Of a stretch of DNA of 64,000 nucleotides, positions 1-9,029 are shown in pieces; the stretch's first letter is position 1, and the number at the start of each line of letters is the position of its first letter. This DNA comes from Pseudomonadota bacterium (GTDB taxonomy: Bacteria; Pseudomonadota; Gammaproteobacteria; Burkholderiales; UBA11063), in the NCBI GenBank assembly GCA_021298175.1, contig JAJTDW010000002.1, positions 84,942-148,941 on the forward strand, in the 5' to 3' direction. A program made the position numbers and the translations under genes. The notes under the pieces are model-generated. The model was not told where the DNA came from. It was given only the letters and a program-made list of their open reading frames with translations, and searched no databases.

Positions 1-384
1 GGCAGAACAGGGTATGTGCCACAAGTATGGGCAGAACTATCAGATGCAGTATCATGGATAAAAAATAGTGGTGGAGTTGCAGTTATTGCACATCCAGCAA
101 GATATAAATTAACTCGAACAAAATTACTGCGTTTAATTAGTGACTTTAAAACATGTGGTGGCGAAGGTATCGAAGTAATTAGCTCATCTCATTCAGAATC
201 TGAATGTATGGATATTGCGAGAATTGCACAAGAATGCAATTTATTAGCAAGTATGGGAACTGATTTTCATAATATCAATAATTATCCAAAAGTTAATGTG
301 GGTCTTAATTATCCACTGCCTGCAATATGTAACCCAATTTACCCAAGGTTAGGAATAGAACTGCCATGTCAAATAACCATTTAA
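1..384 (+). CDS. PHP-domain phosphoesterase (YciV/TrpH, RNase AM-like), C-terminal part; 5' truncated by window edge
   Basis: Frame open from base 1 (GRTGYVPQVWAELSDAVSWIKNSGGVAVIAHPARY...GTDFH), PHP-type motifs. Confidence 0.8.
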   Translation, partial: GRTGYVPQVWAELSDAVSWIKNSGGVAVIAHPARYKLTRTKLLRLISDFKTCGGEGIEVISSSHSESECMDIARIAQECNLLASMGTDFHNINNYPKVNVGLNYPLPAICNPIYPRLGIELPCQITI

Positions 385-1793
385 ATCATTCCTTAAAAAT
401 GCGCCATATTCTAATGATTGCAATTGGCAGTGCAATTGGCACTGGGTTATTTTTTGGTGCTGGAGAATCAATTAAACTTGCTGGGCCATCAATTCTTCTA
501 GCCTATCTAATTGGTGGTATGATAATGTATATTGTAATTAGAGCGTTGGGAGAAATGACTGTTGCTGAACCTAATGTTGGTTCTTTTAGCTTCTATGCCT
601 ACAAGTATATTGGGAATTATGCAGGCTTTATGTCTGGCTGGAATTATTGGTTTAATTATATCATCGTATGCATGTTAGAATTAACAGCAACAGGAATGTT
701 TCTTGATTATTGGATGCCTGGAATTCCACATTGGTTAACTGCCTTAATAATACTATTAGTTTTTGGCACAATAAATTTATTACAAGTTAAATTCTTTGGT
801 GAGTTTGAATTCTGGTTTGCAGGCATTAAAGTAATTACTATTCTAGCTTTAATTATATTTGGAGTATATGTGATATTCTTTGATAAATCAAATCATGCTA
901 GTAGTTTTTCTAATATTAATAACTTATGGAAATATGGCGGCTTCTTTGCCAATGGGTTACAAGGATTTTTATTTTCCTTTGTAATTGTTGTATTCTCCTT
1001 TGGTGGTACTGAATTAGTTGGAATTGCTGCTGGGGAATCAAGTAATCCCAAAAAAGTGGTTCCCATGGCAATAAATGGGATTATTTTTCGGATAATAATA
1101 TTCTACGTTGCAACTCTAGCAATTATAATGTGTCTATACCCATGGAATAAAATTGGCAGTGATGTTAGCCCATTTGTGGATGTATTTCAAAAAATTGGAA
1201 TTGTGCGCGCTGCAAATATTATGAACCTAGTTGCAATTACAGCTGCACTATCATCTTTTAATAGCGGCATATACGGCACAGCACGTATGATTTATAACCT
1301 CGGCAAGCAAAACAACGCACCTTTTTTTCTAACTCGGCTAAATAAAAATGGTGTCCCGCAAAATGCAACCCTTTTATCATTGCTAGTTATATTTATTACT
1401 GTCATTTTAAATTACCTGTACCCCACAAAAATATTTAATATTCTACTTGCCGTTGCAACTATTGCGGCTATAATAAATTGGGTATTTATTTTAATTACTC
1501 ATATCGCCTTTCGCAGAGAATCTTCTGGCAAATACACCTCTTGCAGAAACACACCAACATCACCATCACATGTAGTTAACAATAGTAACCAAGAACAAAA
1601 AATGGATAAAATACGCTATAAATTACCGTTTTATCCACTTACATCAATTATAGCAATTGTTTTCTTTATCATTATACTTATTGTAATGTCCCAAATGGAT
1701 AATATGCATTTGGCTATATATATTGCCCCTATTTGGTTAGTAATTCTTTCAATTGGATTTTTGCTTAAACATATAAAAAGGAACGCTTCGTGA
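366..1793 (+). CDS. APC-family amino acid permease (AroP/ProY/LysP-like), copy 1
   Basis: MRHILMIAIGSAIGTGLFFGAGESIKLAGPSILLAYLIGG and multiple TM segments. Confidence 0.9.
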   Translation: MSNNHLNHSLKMRHILMIAIGSAIGTGLFFGAGESIKLAGPSILLAYLIGGMIMYIVIRALGEMTVAEPNVGSFSFYAYKYIGNYAGFMSGWNYWFNYIIVCMLELTATGMFLDYWMPGIPHWLTALIILLVFGTINLLQVKFFGEFEFWFAGIKVITILALIIFGVYVIFFDKSNHASSFSNINNLWKYGGFFANGLQGFLFSFVIVVFSFGGTELVGIAAGESSNPKKVVPMAINGIIFRIIIFYVATLAIIMCLYPWNKIGSDVSPFVDVFQKIGIVRAANIMNLVAITAALSSFNSGIYGTARMIYNLGKQNNAPFFLTRLNKNGVPQNATLLSLLVIFITVILNYLYPTKIFNILLAVATIAAIINWVFILITHIAFRRESSGKYTSCRNTPTSPSHVVNNSNQEQKMDKIRYKLPFYPLTSIIAIVFFIIILIVMSQMDNMHLAIYIAPIWLVILSIGFLLKHIKRNAS

Positions 1794-3136
1794 CTCAAAA
1801 GAATAAACTTAAACATAAACTAAAAAATCGCCACCTGCAAATGATTGCTCTTGGTGGAGTAATAGGAACTGGTTTATTTTTTGGTTCTGCAAAATCAATT
1901 CATTTAACTGGTCCATCAATTGTGCTATCCTATATTTTATGCGGCATTGTAATGTTTATTATTATGCGTGCCTTAGGAGAAATGTCTGTATACAAACCTA
2001 ACTCTGGATCTTTTAGCGAATATGCTCATGAATATATAGGGCCATACGCTGGATTTATTGCTGGCTGGAATGCATGGTTTGAATACACTATTGTGTGTAT
2101 GACAGAACTAACCGCAGTTGGTTTTTTTTTAGATTACTGGATACCAGGAGTACCCCACTGGGAAACATGTTTAGTATTATTAATGTTTTTTACTACTGTT
2201 AATTTAATTAGTGTACGCTTCTTTGGAGAGTTTGAATTCTACTTTGCTGGCATAAAAATTATTGCTATTGTACTAATGTTAGCATTTAGTGCATATATAA
2301 TCTTCTTTAAACATGGTTTGAACCCCGATATTAATTTATATAAAGACCCATCCTACTTATTTGCTGGAGGAATAAAAGGATTTGCTATATCTCTAGTAAT
2401 TGTAGTGTTTTCCTTCGGAGGCACTGAGTTTGTAAGTATTGCTGCAGGTGAAGCTGAAAATCCTAAAAAAAACATACCGCTTGCTATTAATGGGGTTATT
2501 ATTAGAATCTTATTATTTTATGTCTTAACTATGCTTGCCATAGTATGCTTATACCCGTTTGAAAAACTTGCAACAAATGTTAGCCCCTTTGTCGATGTAT
2601 TTCAAAAAATCGGCATTCCTGTTGCAGCACAAGTAATGAATGTAGTTGCAATTACTGCAGCATTATCTGCATTTAATAGTTGCTTATATAGTAGTTCACG
2701 CATGTTATATAATTTATCACTTCATGGTAATTCTGGGGCAAATCTAGCAAAAACAAATAAAGCGGGGATTCCTTATCAGGCTATATTATGGACTAGTTTT
2801 GCTATTCTTATTGCGGTAGTGATTAATTATATCTTCCCTGAAAAAGCATTAATGTATCTGCTTACTATAGCAACAGGAGCAATTCTAATTACATGGTTTA
2901 TTATTTTAATTAGCCAACTTAGATTCCGCAATATTCATAAATCAATTAGCAAACAACTAGATTTTAAGCTCAGGTTATTTCCATATTCCAGTATATTTGC
3001 TATTTTGATGCTTTTTATTGTAATGATTGTCATGACTCAAATGGATGAAATGAAATTAAGCGCATATATAACCCCCTTTTGGATTTTATTATTAACAGTG
3101 CTATATGTGTTACGTAAAAAAACATTAAATAAGTAG
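1790..3136 (+). CDS. APC-family amino acid permease, copy 2
   Basis: RHLQMIALGGVIGTGLFFGSAKSIHLTGPS; overlaps previous CDS by 4 nt. Confidence 0.9.
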   Translation: MTQKNKLKHKLKNRHLQMIALGGVIGTGLFFGSAKSIHLTGPSIVLSYILCGIVMFIIMRALGEMSVYKPNSGSFSEYAHEYIGPYAGFIAGWNAWFEYTIVCMTELTAVGFFLDYWIPGVPHWETCLVLLMFFTTVNLISVRFFGEFEFYFAGIKIIAIVLMLAFSAYIIFFKHGLNPDINLYKDPSYLFAGGIKGFAISLVIVVFSFGGTEFVSIAAGEAENPKKNIPLAINGVIIRILLFYVLTMLAIVCLYPFEKLATNVSPFVDVFQKIGIPVAAQVMNVVAITAALSAFNSCLYSSSRMLYNLSLHGNSGANLAKTNKAGIPYQAILWTSFAILIAVVINYIFPEKALMYLLTIATGAILITWFIILISQLRFRNIHKSISKQLDFKLRLFPYSSIFAILMLFIVMIVMTQMDEMKLSAYITPFWILLLTVLYVLRKKTLNK

Positions 3137-3174
3137 ATTGACACGCGGGACAAGAATATCCTGCTCGCAATGAC
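3135..3174. repeat. Intergenic palindromic repeat, GTCATTGCGAGC..GYGTGKYAATCT family
   Basis: AGATTGACACGCGGGACAAGAATATCCTGCTCGCAATGAC; related copies at 17605-17745 and 37237-37274. Confidence 0.7.
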
Positions 3175-3193
3175 AAGTAAAAATTAAAGATTT

Positions 3194-4546
3194 ATGGAGT
3201 ACTATTCCCAAGTGAATAAACTTAAAAACCGACATATCCAAATGATTGCTCTTGGTGGAGCAATTGGTACTGGATTATTTTTTGGCTTAGCTAAATCAAT
3301 CCCCCTAACTGGACCTTCAATTATACTATCATATTTAATTGGTGGTATTGTAATGTATATAATCATGCGTGCGTTAGGGGAAATGGTGGTTAATGAACCA
3401 AATTCAGGCGCTTTTAGTTATTATGCAAATAAATATGTTGGGGGGTACTTAGGCTTTATTTCTGGTTGGTATGCATGGTTTGAATATACTATTGTATGTA
3501 TGCTTGAGGTAACTGCAGTTACTATATTTCTGGACTTGTGGATTCCCTTCACACCTCATTGGCTAATAATTGCCGTAATTTTAGCTATATTTTTCTTTAT
3601 CAATATTATAAATGTGAACCTCTTTGGTGAATTTGAGTTCTGGTTTGCTGGCATTAAAGTCGTTACTATTATTATTATGATTTTATTTGCTTTATACCTA
3701 ATGTTCTTTAATCATACCATTCATACGAACACCATCACAAATATACAAAATAATATTCAGCATAACTTCTTTGCTGCAGGAATCAAAGGCTTTCTGTTTT
3801 CGTTAGTTTTAGTGGTATTCTCATTTGGTGGTACCCAATTTGTTGGGATTGCTGCAGCTGATGCAGATAACCCAAACAAAACCGTCCCCCGTGCTATAAA
3901 TGGGGTAATATTTCGTATAGTGATTTTTTATATTGGAACTATTGCTGTTATTTTATGTTTATATCCGTGGGCGCTTCTATCAACTAACATTAGTCCATTT
4001 GTTGATGTATTTACTAAAATTGGGCTTTCAAAAGCAGCACAAGTAATGAATATCGTTGCAATTACTGCGGCACTATCAGCATTTAACAGCTGCTTATATT
4101 CTGCAGCACGTATGCTTGCAAGCCTTGCAAATCAAGGAAATGCACCACGTAAGCTAGGAGTAGTAAATAAAAAAAACATTCCTCATAATGCGGTAATATT
4201 TACCTCGATTATTATCGCTCTTACCGTTATAATTAATTATATTTTTCCTGATAAAGCTATTATTTACCTAATTGCAATTGCAACAACATCTATAATAGTC
4301 ACCTGGACTACTATACTCATTTGTCATATATTTTTTAAACTTAAACATCCTGAACAAAAATATAAACTACCCTTGTTTCCGATTTCAAATATCGTAGCAA
4401 TTGTTATTCTTCTGTGCGTTGTTGTTATTATGACACAAATGGACGATATGAAACTAGCTGTATATCTAATGCCTGTATGGATTTTACTATTAAGTATATT
4501 TTATCTAGCACGTAAAAAAATCATCAAAGGAATTAATAAGAAGTGA
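3194..4546 (+). CDS. APC-family amino acid permease, copy 3
   Basis: RHIQMIALGGAIGTGLFFGLAKSIPLTGPS; clear paralogue of the two upstream CDS. Confidence 0.9.
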   Translation: MEYYSQVNKLKNRHIQMIALGGAIGTGLFFGLAKSIPLTGPSIILSYLIGGIVMYIIMRALGEMVVNEPNSGAFSYYANKYVGGYLGFISGWYAWFEYTIVCMLEVTAVTIFLDLWIPFTPHWLIIAVILAIFFFINIINVNLFGEFEFWFAGIKVVTIIIMILFALYLMFFNHTIHTNTITNIQNNIQHNFFAAGIKGFLFSLVLVVFSFGGTQFVGIAAADADNPNKTVPRAINGVIFRIVIFYIGTIAVILCLYPWALLSTNISPFVDVFTKIGLSKAAQVMNIVAITAALSAFNSCLYSAARMLASLANQGNAPRKLGVVNKKNIPHNAVIFTSIIIALTVIINYIFPDKAIIYLIAIATTSIIVTWTTILICHIFFKLKHPEQKYKLPLFPISNIVAIVILLCVVVIMTQMDDMKLAVYLMPVWILLLSIFYLARKKIIKGINKK

Positions 4547-5289
4547 ATCCGTTAATAATAGATAATATCTTGCCTAAAAACTCTAATATCATTGTAGCAC
4601 TTGATTATGATAATGAGCGTGATGTAATGAGCTTTGTTGCCAAGATTAATCCAAGCTTATGCAAACTAAAAGTAGGTAAAGAATTATTTACCGCTTGTGG
4701 TCCTAAAATTATAGAAAAGCTGATTATTAGTGGCTATGATGTATTTTTAGATTTAAAATTTCATGATATTCCTAATACTGTATATAAAGCTTGCAAAGCT
4801 GCTGCTAACTTAGGAGTATGGATGCTTAATGTACATACCAGCGGTGGCATAAAAATGATGGATATGGCAAAGCAGGCAATCGATGAAGCAACACACAAGC
4901 CACTACTAATTGGGGTAACTGTTTTAACTAGTATGTCTAAACAATATTTACAACAAATTGGAGTTAGCTGCGGTTTAGATGAGCAAGTTGATCACTTAGC
5001 TGCTCTTGCATATAAATGTGGCTTAGATGGCGTTGTTTGTTCTGCATTAGAATCTATTAGAATTAAAGAACATACATCGGCAAACTTTCTGACGGTAACT
5101 CCAGGGATCAGACTTGATACAAAAAATAGTGATGACCAAACTCGTATCGTAACTCCTGTTGAAGCCATGAAGAATAAAGTGGACTATATGGTAATTGGCA
5201 GACCAATAACTCAAGCTAATAATCCATATGAAACTTTAGTAGAGATATACTCATCGTCTTTGAATCCTGTACTTTGTCAGACTTCATAA
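4543..5289 (+). CDS. pyrF: Orotidine 5'-phosphate decarboxylase
   Basis: IIVALDYDN..., DVFLDLKFHDIPNTV motif, VIGRPIT. Confidence 0.95.
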   Translation: MNPLIIDNILPKNSNIIVALDYDNERDVMSFVAKINPSLCKLKVGKELFTACGPKIIEKLIISGYDVFLDLKFHDIPNTVYKACKAAANLGVWMLNVHTSGGIKMMDMAKQAIDEATHKPLLIGVTVLTSMSKQYLQQIGVSCGLDEQVDHLAALAYKCGLDGVVCSALESIRIKEHTSANFLTVTPGIRLDTKNSDDQTRIVTPVEAMKNKVDYMVIGRPITQANNPYETLVEIYSSSLNPVLCQTS

Positions 5290-5333
5290 AAGGCTTCTTA
5301 TGTACTTTTATGTACACGGCGTCGCCTTTTATT
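5288..5333 (+). terminator. pyrF terminator hairpin carrying the conserved repeat core in its loop
   Basis: AAAAGGC (5288-5294) / GCCTTTT (5324-5330) followed by ATTT; loop core CTTATGTACTTTTATGTACACGGCGT (5297-5322). Confidence 0.6.
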
Positions 5334-5357
5334 TCAGCCTTTTCGCGTACAGAATCC

Positions 5358-5375
5358 AAATACTTCGAGTATAGG
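5358..5375. repeat. 18-bp repeat CAAATACTTCGAGTATAG, exact inverted copy at 7087-7104
   Basis: Exact reverse complement of CTATACTCGAAGTATTTG at 7087-7104. Confidence 0.85.
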
Positions 5376-5417
5376 ATATTTGTCTTTGAATAATAAATAA
5401 AAAATGGAGTTTGTAAT

Positions 5418-6626
5418 ATGCAAAAAGAAAAACTAATTGTTAAAAACTTCTTCACCTTAAAAGATGTAGAGATTGAATTATCAAAATTTAATATATTTAT
5501 TGGTGAGCAAGCAAGCGGTAAAAGTTTATTAATTAAATTAGTCTATTTCTTTAAAAAAATTTCAACCTCTCCTATAATTAATTATAAAACAGAATTATCT
5601 GAATTGAATCAAAGATACATACATTTATTTGATGAAATTTTTAACTTAAACAATTTTAATTTAAACTCTGAAATTACATATTACATTGATAATCATAATA
5701 TTACTATGAGCATTGCAAATAATAAAATTATAATAACATACTCTCATAGTTTAACCTCTATGTATGAAGCACAGCGTATTATATTAAATAAGCGATACGA
5801 CGAATCAACTAATAATGCCAACGATACTGACATTGTAAAATATTCAATAATGGACATTGCTGTATTAAACGCTGTTGAAAATAGTAAATTAGGAAAAGTT
5901 AATTTAACTAGGTTTTTACCTGCGGGGAGAATGTCTTTATTAATTTTATTGAACAATTTATTTAATATGATTGACAATAAAAATATTAATTTGCCGATAT
6001 TATTAACCATGTTTGGACAACAATATCAAAGTGCCATTGCTACTTTTAATGGAAAAATCAGAACAGATACAACAGATAAATTACCAGAATTTGAAGAATA
6101 TGCCAGCAAAATTTTAAAGAGCAAGTATGTTCATGATCTAATGGGAGGATATCTTGAACAAAATGGTTTTAATACAAGAATCTCTGATAGCTCATCTGGG
6201 CAACAAGAGTTTCTGCCCATATATATGATTTTAAGGCATTATCTATTATCTGGTTATACCGATGGTGAGTTATATATTGAAGAACCAGAGGCACATTTAT
6301 ATCCAACAGCACAGAAAGATATTGTTGAGCTATTGACATATGTAACTAATATAACCAATAGTGCTGGATTATATATAACCACACATAGCCCATATATTCT
6401 AACAGTATTAAATAATTTAATTATGGCTCATGATGTTAAAGATAAACAACCTAACACTAACCCAAACATATTGATTAATTTTGATGATGTGCGTGCATAT
6501 TTTATTGGCAATGGCACTGCAACAAGTTTAATGGATCAAGAATATCGTATTATTGATGCTGAAAAATTAGACGAGGTCTCAAATACTATAAATGCCCAAT
6601 ACAGTGAAATGGTAGATTTACTATGA
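5418..6626 (+). CDS. AAA/ABC-type ATPase (AAA_15/AAA_21, RecF/OLD-like) without TOPRIM
   Basis: Walker A GEQASGKS, signature SDSSSGQQ, Walker B ELYIEEPEAHLYP, switch TTHSPYIL. Confidence 0.85.
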   Translation: MQKEKLIVKNFFTLKDVEIELSKFNIFIGEQASGKSLLIKLVYFFKKISTSPIINYKTELSELNQRYIHLFDEIFNLNNFNLNSEITYYIDNHNITMSIANNKIIITYSHSLTSMYEAQRIILNKRYDESTNNANDTDIVKYSIMDIAVLNAVENSKLGKVNLTRFLPAGRMSLLILLNNLFNMIDNKNINLPILLTMFGQQYQSAIATFNGKIRTDTTDKLPEFEEYASKILKSKYVHDLMGGYLEQNGFNTRISDSSSGQQEFLPIYMILRHYLLSGYTDGELYIEEPEAHLYPTAQKDIVELLTYVTNITNSAGLYITTHSPYILTVLNNLIMAHDVKDKQPNTNPNILINFDDVRAYFIGNGTATSLMDQEYRIIDAEKLDEVSNTINAQYSEMVDLL

Positions 6627-7060
6627 CGCTCTTAAATACTAATGATTATCCACAATGTAAAACATCAAATTCAACTTCTTGCGAAGAAAATAAACGGCAA
6701 TTTAAAATTATTGAAACTAGCCCAGAAGATCGTAGATATTTAATAAAAATAAAAGTTGATGGTTGTATGTATACTGATAAGGATATGACTAAACGCTGTG
6801 ATTATATTTTTGAATTGCAAGATAAGTTCTCTTGTTTTATTGAGCTTAAAGGTAAAGATATTAAACATGCAGTTGAACAATTAGAAAGCTCATTAAAAAA
6901 TATTGCAGTTCAAGGTAAAAAATATGCTTTTGTCGTTTCTAGTCAAGTACCAAAAATTAGTATATCACAAAAAACAATACTCAGTTTTAAAAAGAAATAT
7001 AATGCCAAATTTGAGATAAAAAATACTCGAATGGAAAAGGCTATCAATGACCTACTTTAA
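6623..7060 (+). CDS. Small protein with putative PD-(D/E)XK nuclease core, coupled to the upstream ATPase
   Basis: ATGA overlap with the ATPase; KRCDYIFELQDKFSCFIELKGKDIKHAVEQLESS fits D...ExK...Q nuclease pattern. Confidence 0.6.
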   Translation: MTLLNTNDYPQCKTSNSTSCEENKRQFKIIETSPEDRRYLIKIKVDGCMYTDKDMTKRCDYIFELQDKFSCFIELKGKDIKHAVEQLESSLKNIAVQGKKYAFVVSSQVPKISISQKTILSFKKKYNAKFEIKNTRMEKAINDLL

Positions 7061-7084
7061 TTTTAATTTACAAAAAATACAAAG

Positions 7085-7146
7085 AACTATACTCGAAGTA
7101 TTTGCGCTCTTCCTAGTCTAAAGATTCAGATACTTCGAGTATAGTT
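7085..7146. repeat. Palindromic element with 17-bp perfect arms between convergent genes (possible bidirectional terminator)
   Basis: AACTATACTCGAAGTAT (7085-7101) ... ATACTTCGAGTATAGTT (7130-7146). Confidence 0.85.
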
Positions 7147-7967
7147 TAATAGGTAAGTCCGATAGTTATCATCTCACCAAAAGTATTCTGGGGAGTATAA
7201 ACCATACCTGCAATATTTGATTGATGTTGGTAATTATTCCAAAATCCACTTAAGCCAAGCTGAATGTCATGAGTAAAATTATACTTAACTCCAACAGTTG
7301 TAATCATCTGGTAATTAGTTGCGGCATAACTTTTCCCATAAATATCAGTTTGAATTGTCTTAATCGCACCAGAATTATCCCAATTATAATTATATAACTC
7401 ATCAGCATAAAGCATCAAGGTGTTATCAAATCTATAAGATAACCTAGTACCTAAACCGCCAGTTAAAAAATAATCATTAGATAGTGGCTGATATCCATTA
7501 GCTACAATTGTTGAAGATGACCAGTTGGAATTACGCCCAAAAGTAATATATGGGATGATTTGCATCTTATCATCAAGTAACGAAAATGCATAGCCACCTT
7601 TAACATTAAAACTATACATAAATGGGTTTTGCCCAAAAGCATATGCCTGATCTCCTGCTGCCCCAGTACCTTGACCACCACTACCACCATTTAGATAATC
7701 AGGACCTAGTGTTGGCTGGCTATAATTTGTTACCATGTTTAAATTTATATCAAACCATATGCCTAGATCAAACAAATGTTCAACCTCTAAATTAATTGCC
7801 TGTTGATTAACTTGAGTAACTTGTTGCGACCCATTAATCAAATCCATCTGGCTAAATTGATAACCAATATTATACTCATTATTAAATTGTTTAAATTCGC
7901 TGTGTTCAGCAGCAAATGCACTTACTGAACCCAATAATAGTAAGCTAGTTAAAAGTTTATTCATCAA
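7146..7967 (-). CDS. Outer-membrane beta-barrel family protein, paralogue A
   Basis: Signal peptide MMNKLLTSLLLLGSVSAFAA; amphipathic strands, C-terminal aromatic (GLTY). Confidence 0.65.
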   Translation of the reverse strand: MMNKLLTSLLLLGSVSAFAAEHSEFKQFNNEYNIGYQFSQMDLINGSQQVTQVNQQAINLEVEHLFDLGIWFDINLNMVTNYSQPTLGPDYLNGGSGGQGTGAAGDQAYAFGQNPFMYSFNVKGGYAFSLLDDKMQIIPYITFGRNSNWSSSTIVANGYQPLSNDYFLTGGLGTRLSYRFDNTLMLYADELYNYNWDNSGAIKTIQTDIYGKSYAATNYQMITTVGVKYNFTHDIQLGLSGFWNNYQHQSNIAGMVYTPQNTFGEMITIGLTY

Positions 7968-7982
7968 AATCTACACCTATTC

Positions 7983-8759
7983 TTAATAATTTAAACCAAC
8001 AGTAAATACTCCACCGTAGCTACCACAATTACATGGCGCATAAATACTTGTACCTGTTGTATCTTGTGGTAATGATGCCATATTCTGATAAAGACTATAA
8101 AACCCATTTACTCCGAGTTGAAGCTGTTTATATACATTAAATTTAGCACCTAAAGTCGCTGTATACACCATATTATTTTGTGGTGGAATTCCACCTAGTG
8201 GACCTGATTGATCCCAATTATATGCGACTAAACCATCAGCATATACATTTAAAAAATTAGCCACATTATAGCCTACTCTACCACCAACACCACCAGTATA
8301 ATAGAAATCATTGCTAACATTAGCATCTTTATTATTATATGCTGTACTTGCAGATAAATTGGTATTTCTACCAATTAAAGCATATGGAGTTAAGGATAAA
8401 GTATCTGGAATAACAGCAAATGCATAACCAACTTTTCCATTAAGTCCACCTAAATTTGGCATTTGATTAAATGCTGATGCTCCAGATCCTAAGCCATCTA
8501 CCTGATTTGTTAAAGAGTTTACTACTATGCTTCCATCAACAACAAACCAAACTCCAGAATTAAATAATCGCTCAATTTCTAAATTATATGATTGCTGTGA
8601 AACCCCAGCAATAGATCCTGTGCCATTTTTCAAGAAACTCTGGCTAAAACCATAACCAAAATTAAATTGGTTATTGAATTCTTGAAACTTACTATAATCA
8701 GTTGCATATGAGTAAGCGGCTACGTTTAAAGATAATAAAGCTACAAGTAACTTATTCAT
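7983..8759 (-). CDS. Outer-membrane beta-barrel family protein, paralogue B
   Basis: Signal peptide; FQEFNNQFNFGYGFSQ parallels FKQFNNEYNIGYQFSQ of the neighbouring CDS; ends GLNY. Confidence 0.65.
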   Translation of the reverse strand: MNKLLVALLSLNVAAYSYATDYSKFQEFNNQFNFGYGFSQSFLKNGTGSIAGVSQQSYNLEIERLFNSGVWFVVDGSIVVNSLTNQVDGLGSGASAFNQMPNLGGLNGKVGYAFAVIPDTLSLTPYALIGRNTNLSASTAYNNKDANVSNDFYYTGGVGGRVGYNVANFLNVYADGLVAYNWDQSGPLGGIPPQNNMVYTATLGAKFNVYKQLQLGVNGFYSLYQNMASLPQDTTGTSIYAPCNCGSYGGVFTVGLNY

Positions 8760-9029
8760 TTTATATAACTTTCTTAAATATTTTTAAATGCTAAGGACGA
8801 ATTTTATCACAATAATAATTGACCTGATTCACATTATTTTATTTTATGCAGCATTAGTATGTTTTAAATAAAGGCTTTTAATGGTATAATACCACTTCTA
8901 TTTTTTAATTATACGCCATGATTCACGCCTTATGTAAAATAAAGTACACTTTGCGGATCATCATTTAGTCTAATTAAATCTGGAACTGGTATAATAACTT
9001 ACTCTTACGATTTATTCAATAAAATTTAT

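Noticed and set aside
5216-5455. 79-aa minus-strand ORF over the pyrF terminator and repeats
   Set aside because: Overlaps the 3' end of pyrF, the terminator hairpin and the ATPase start; sequence is translated repeat DNA with no protein signature.
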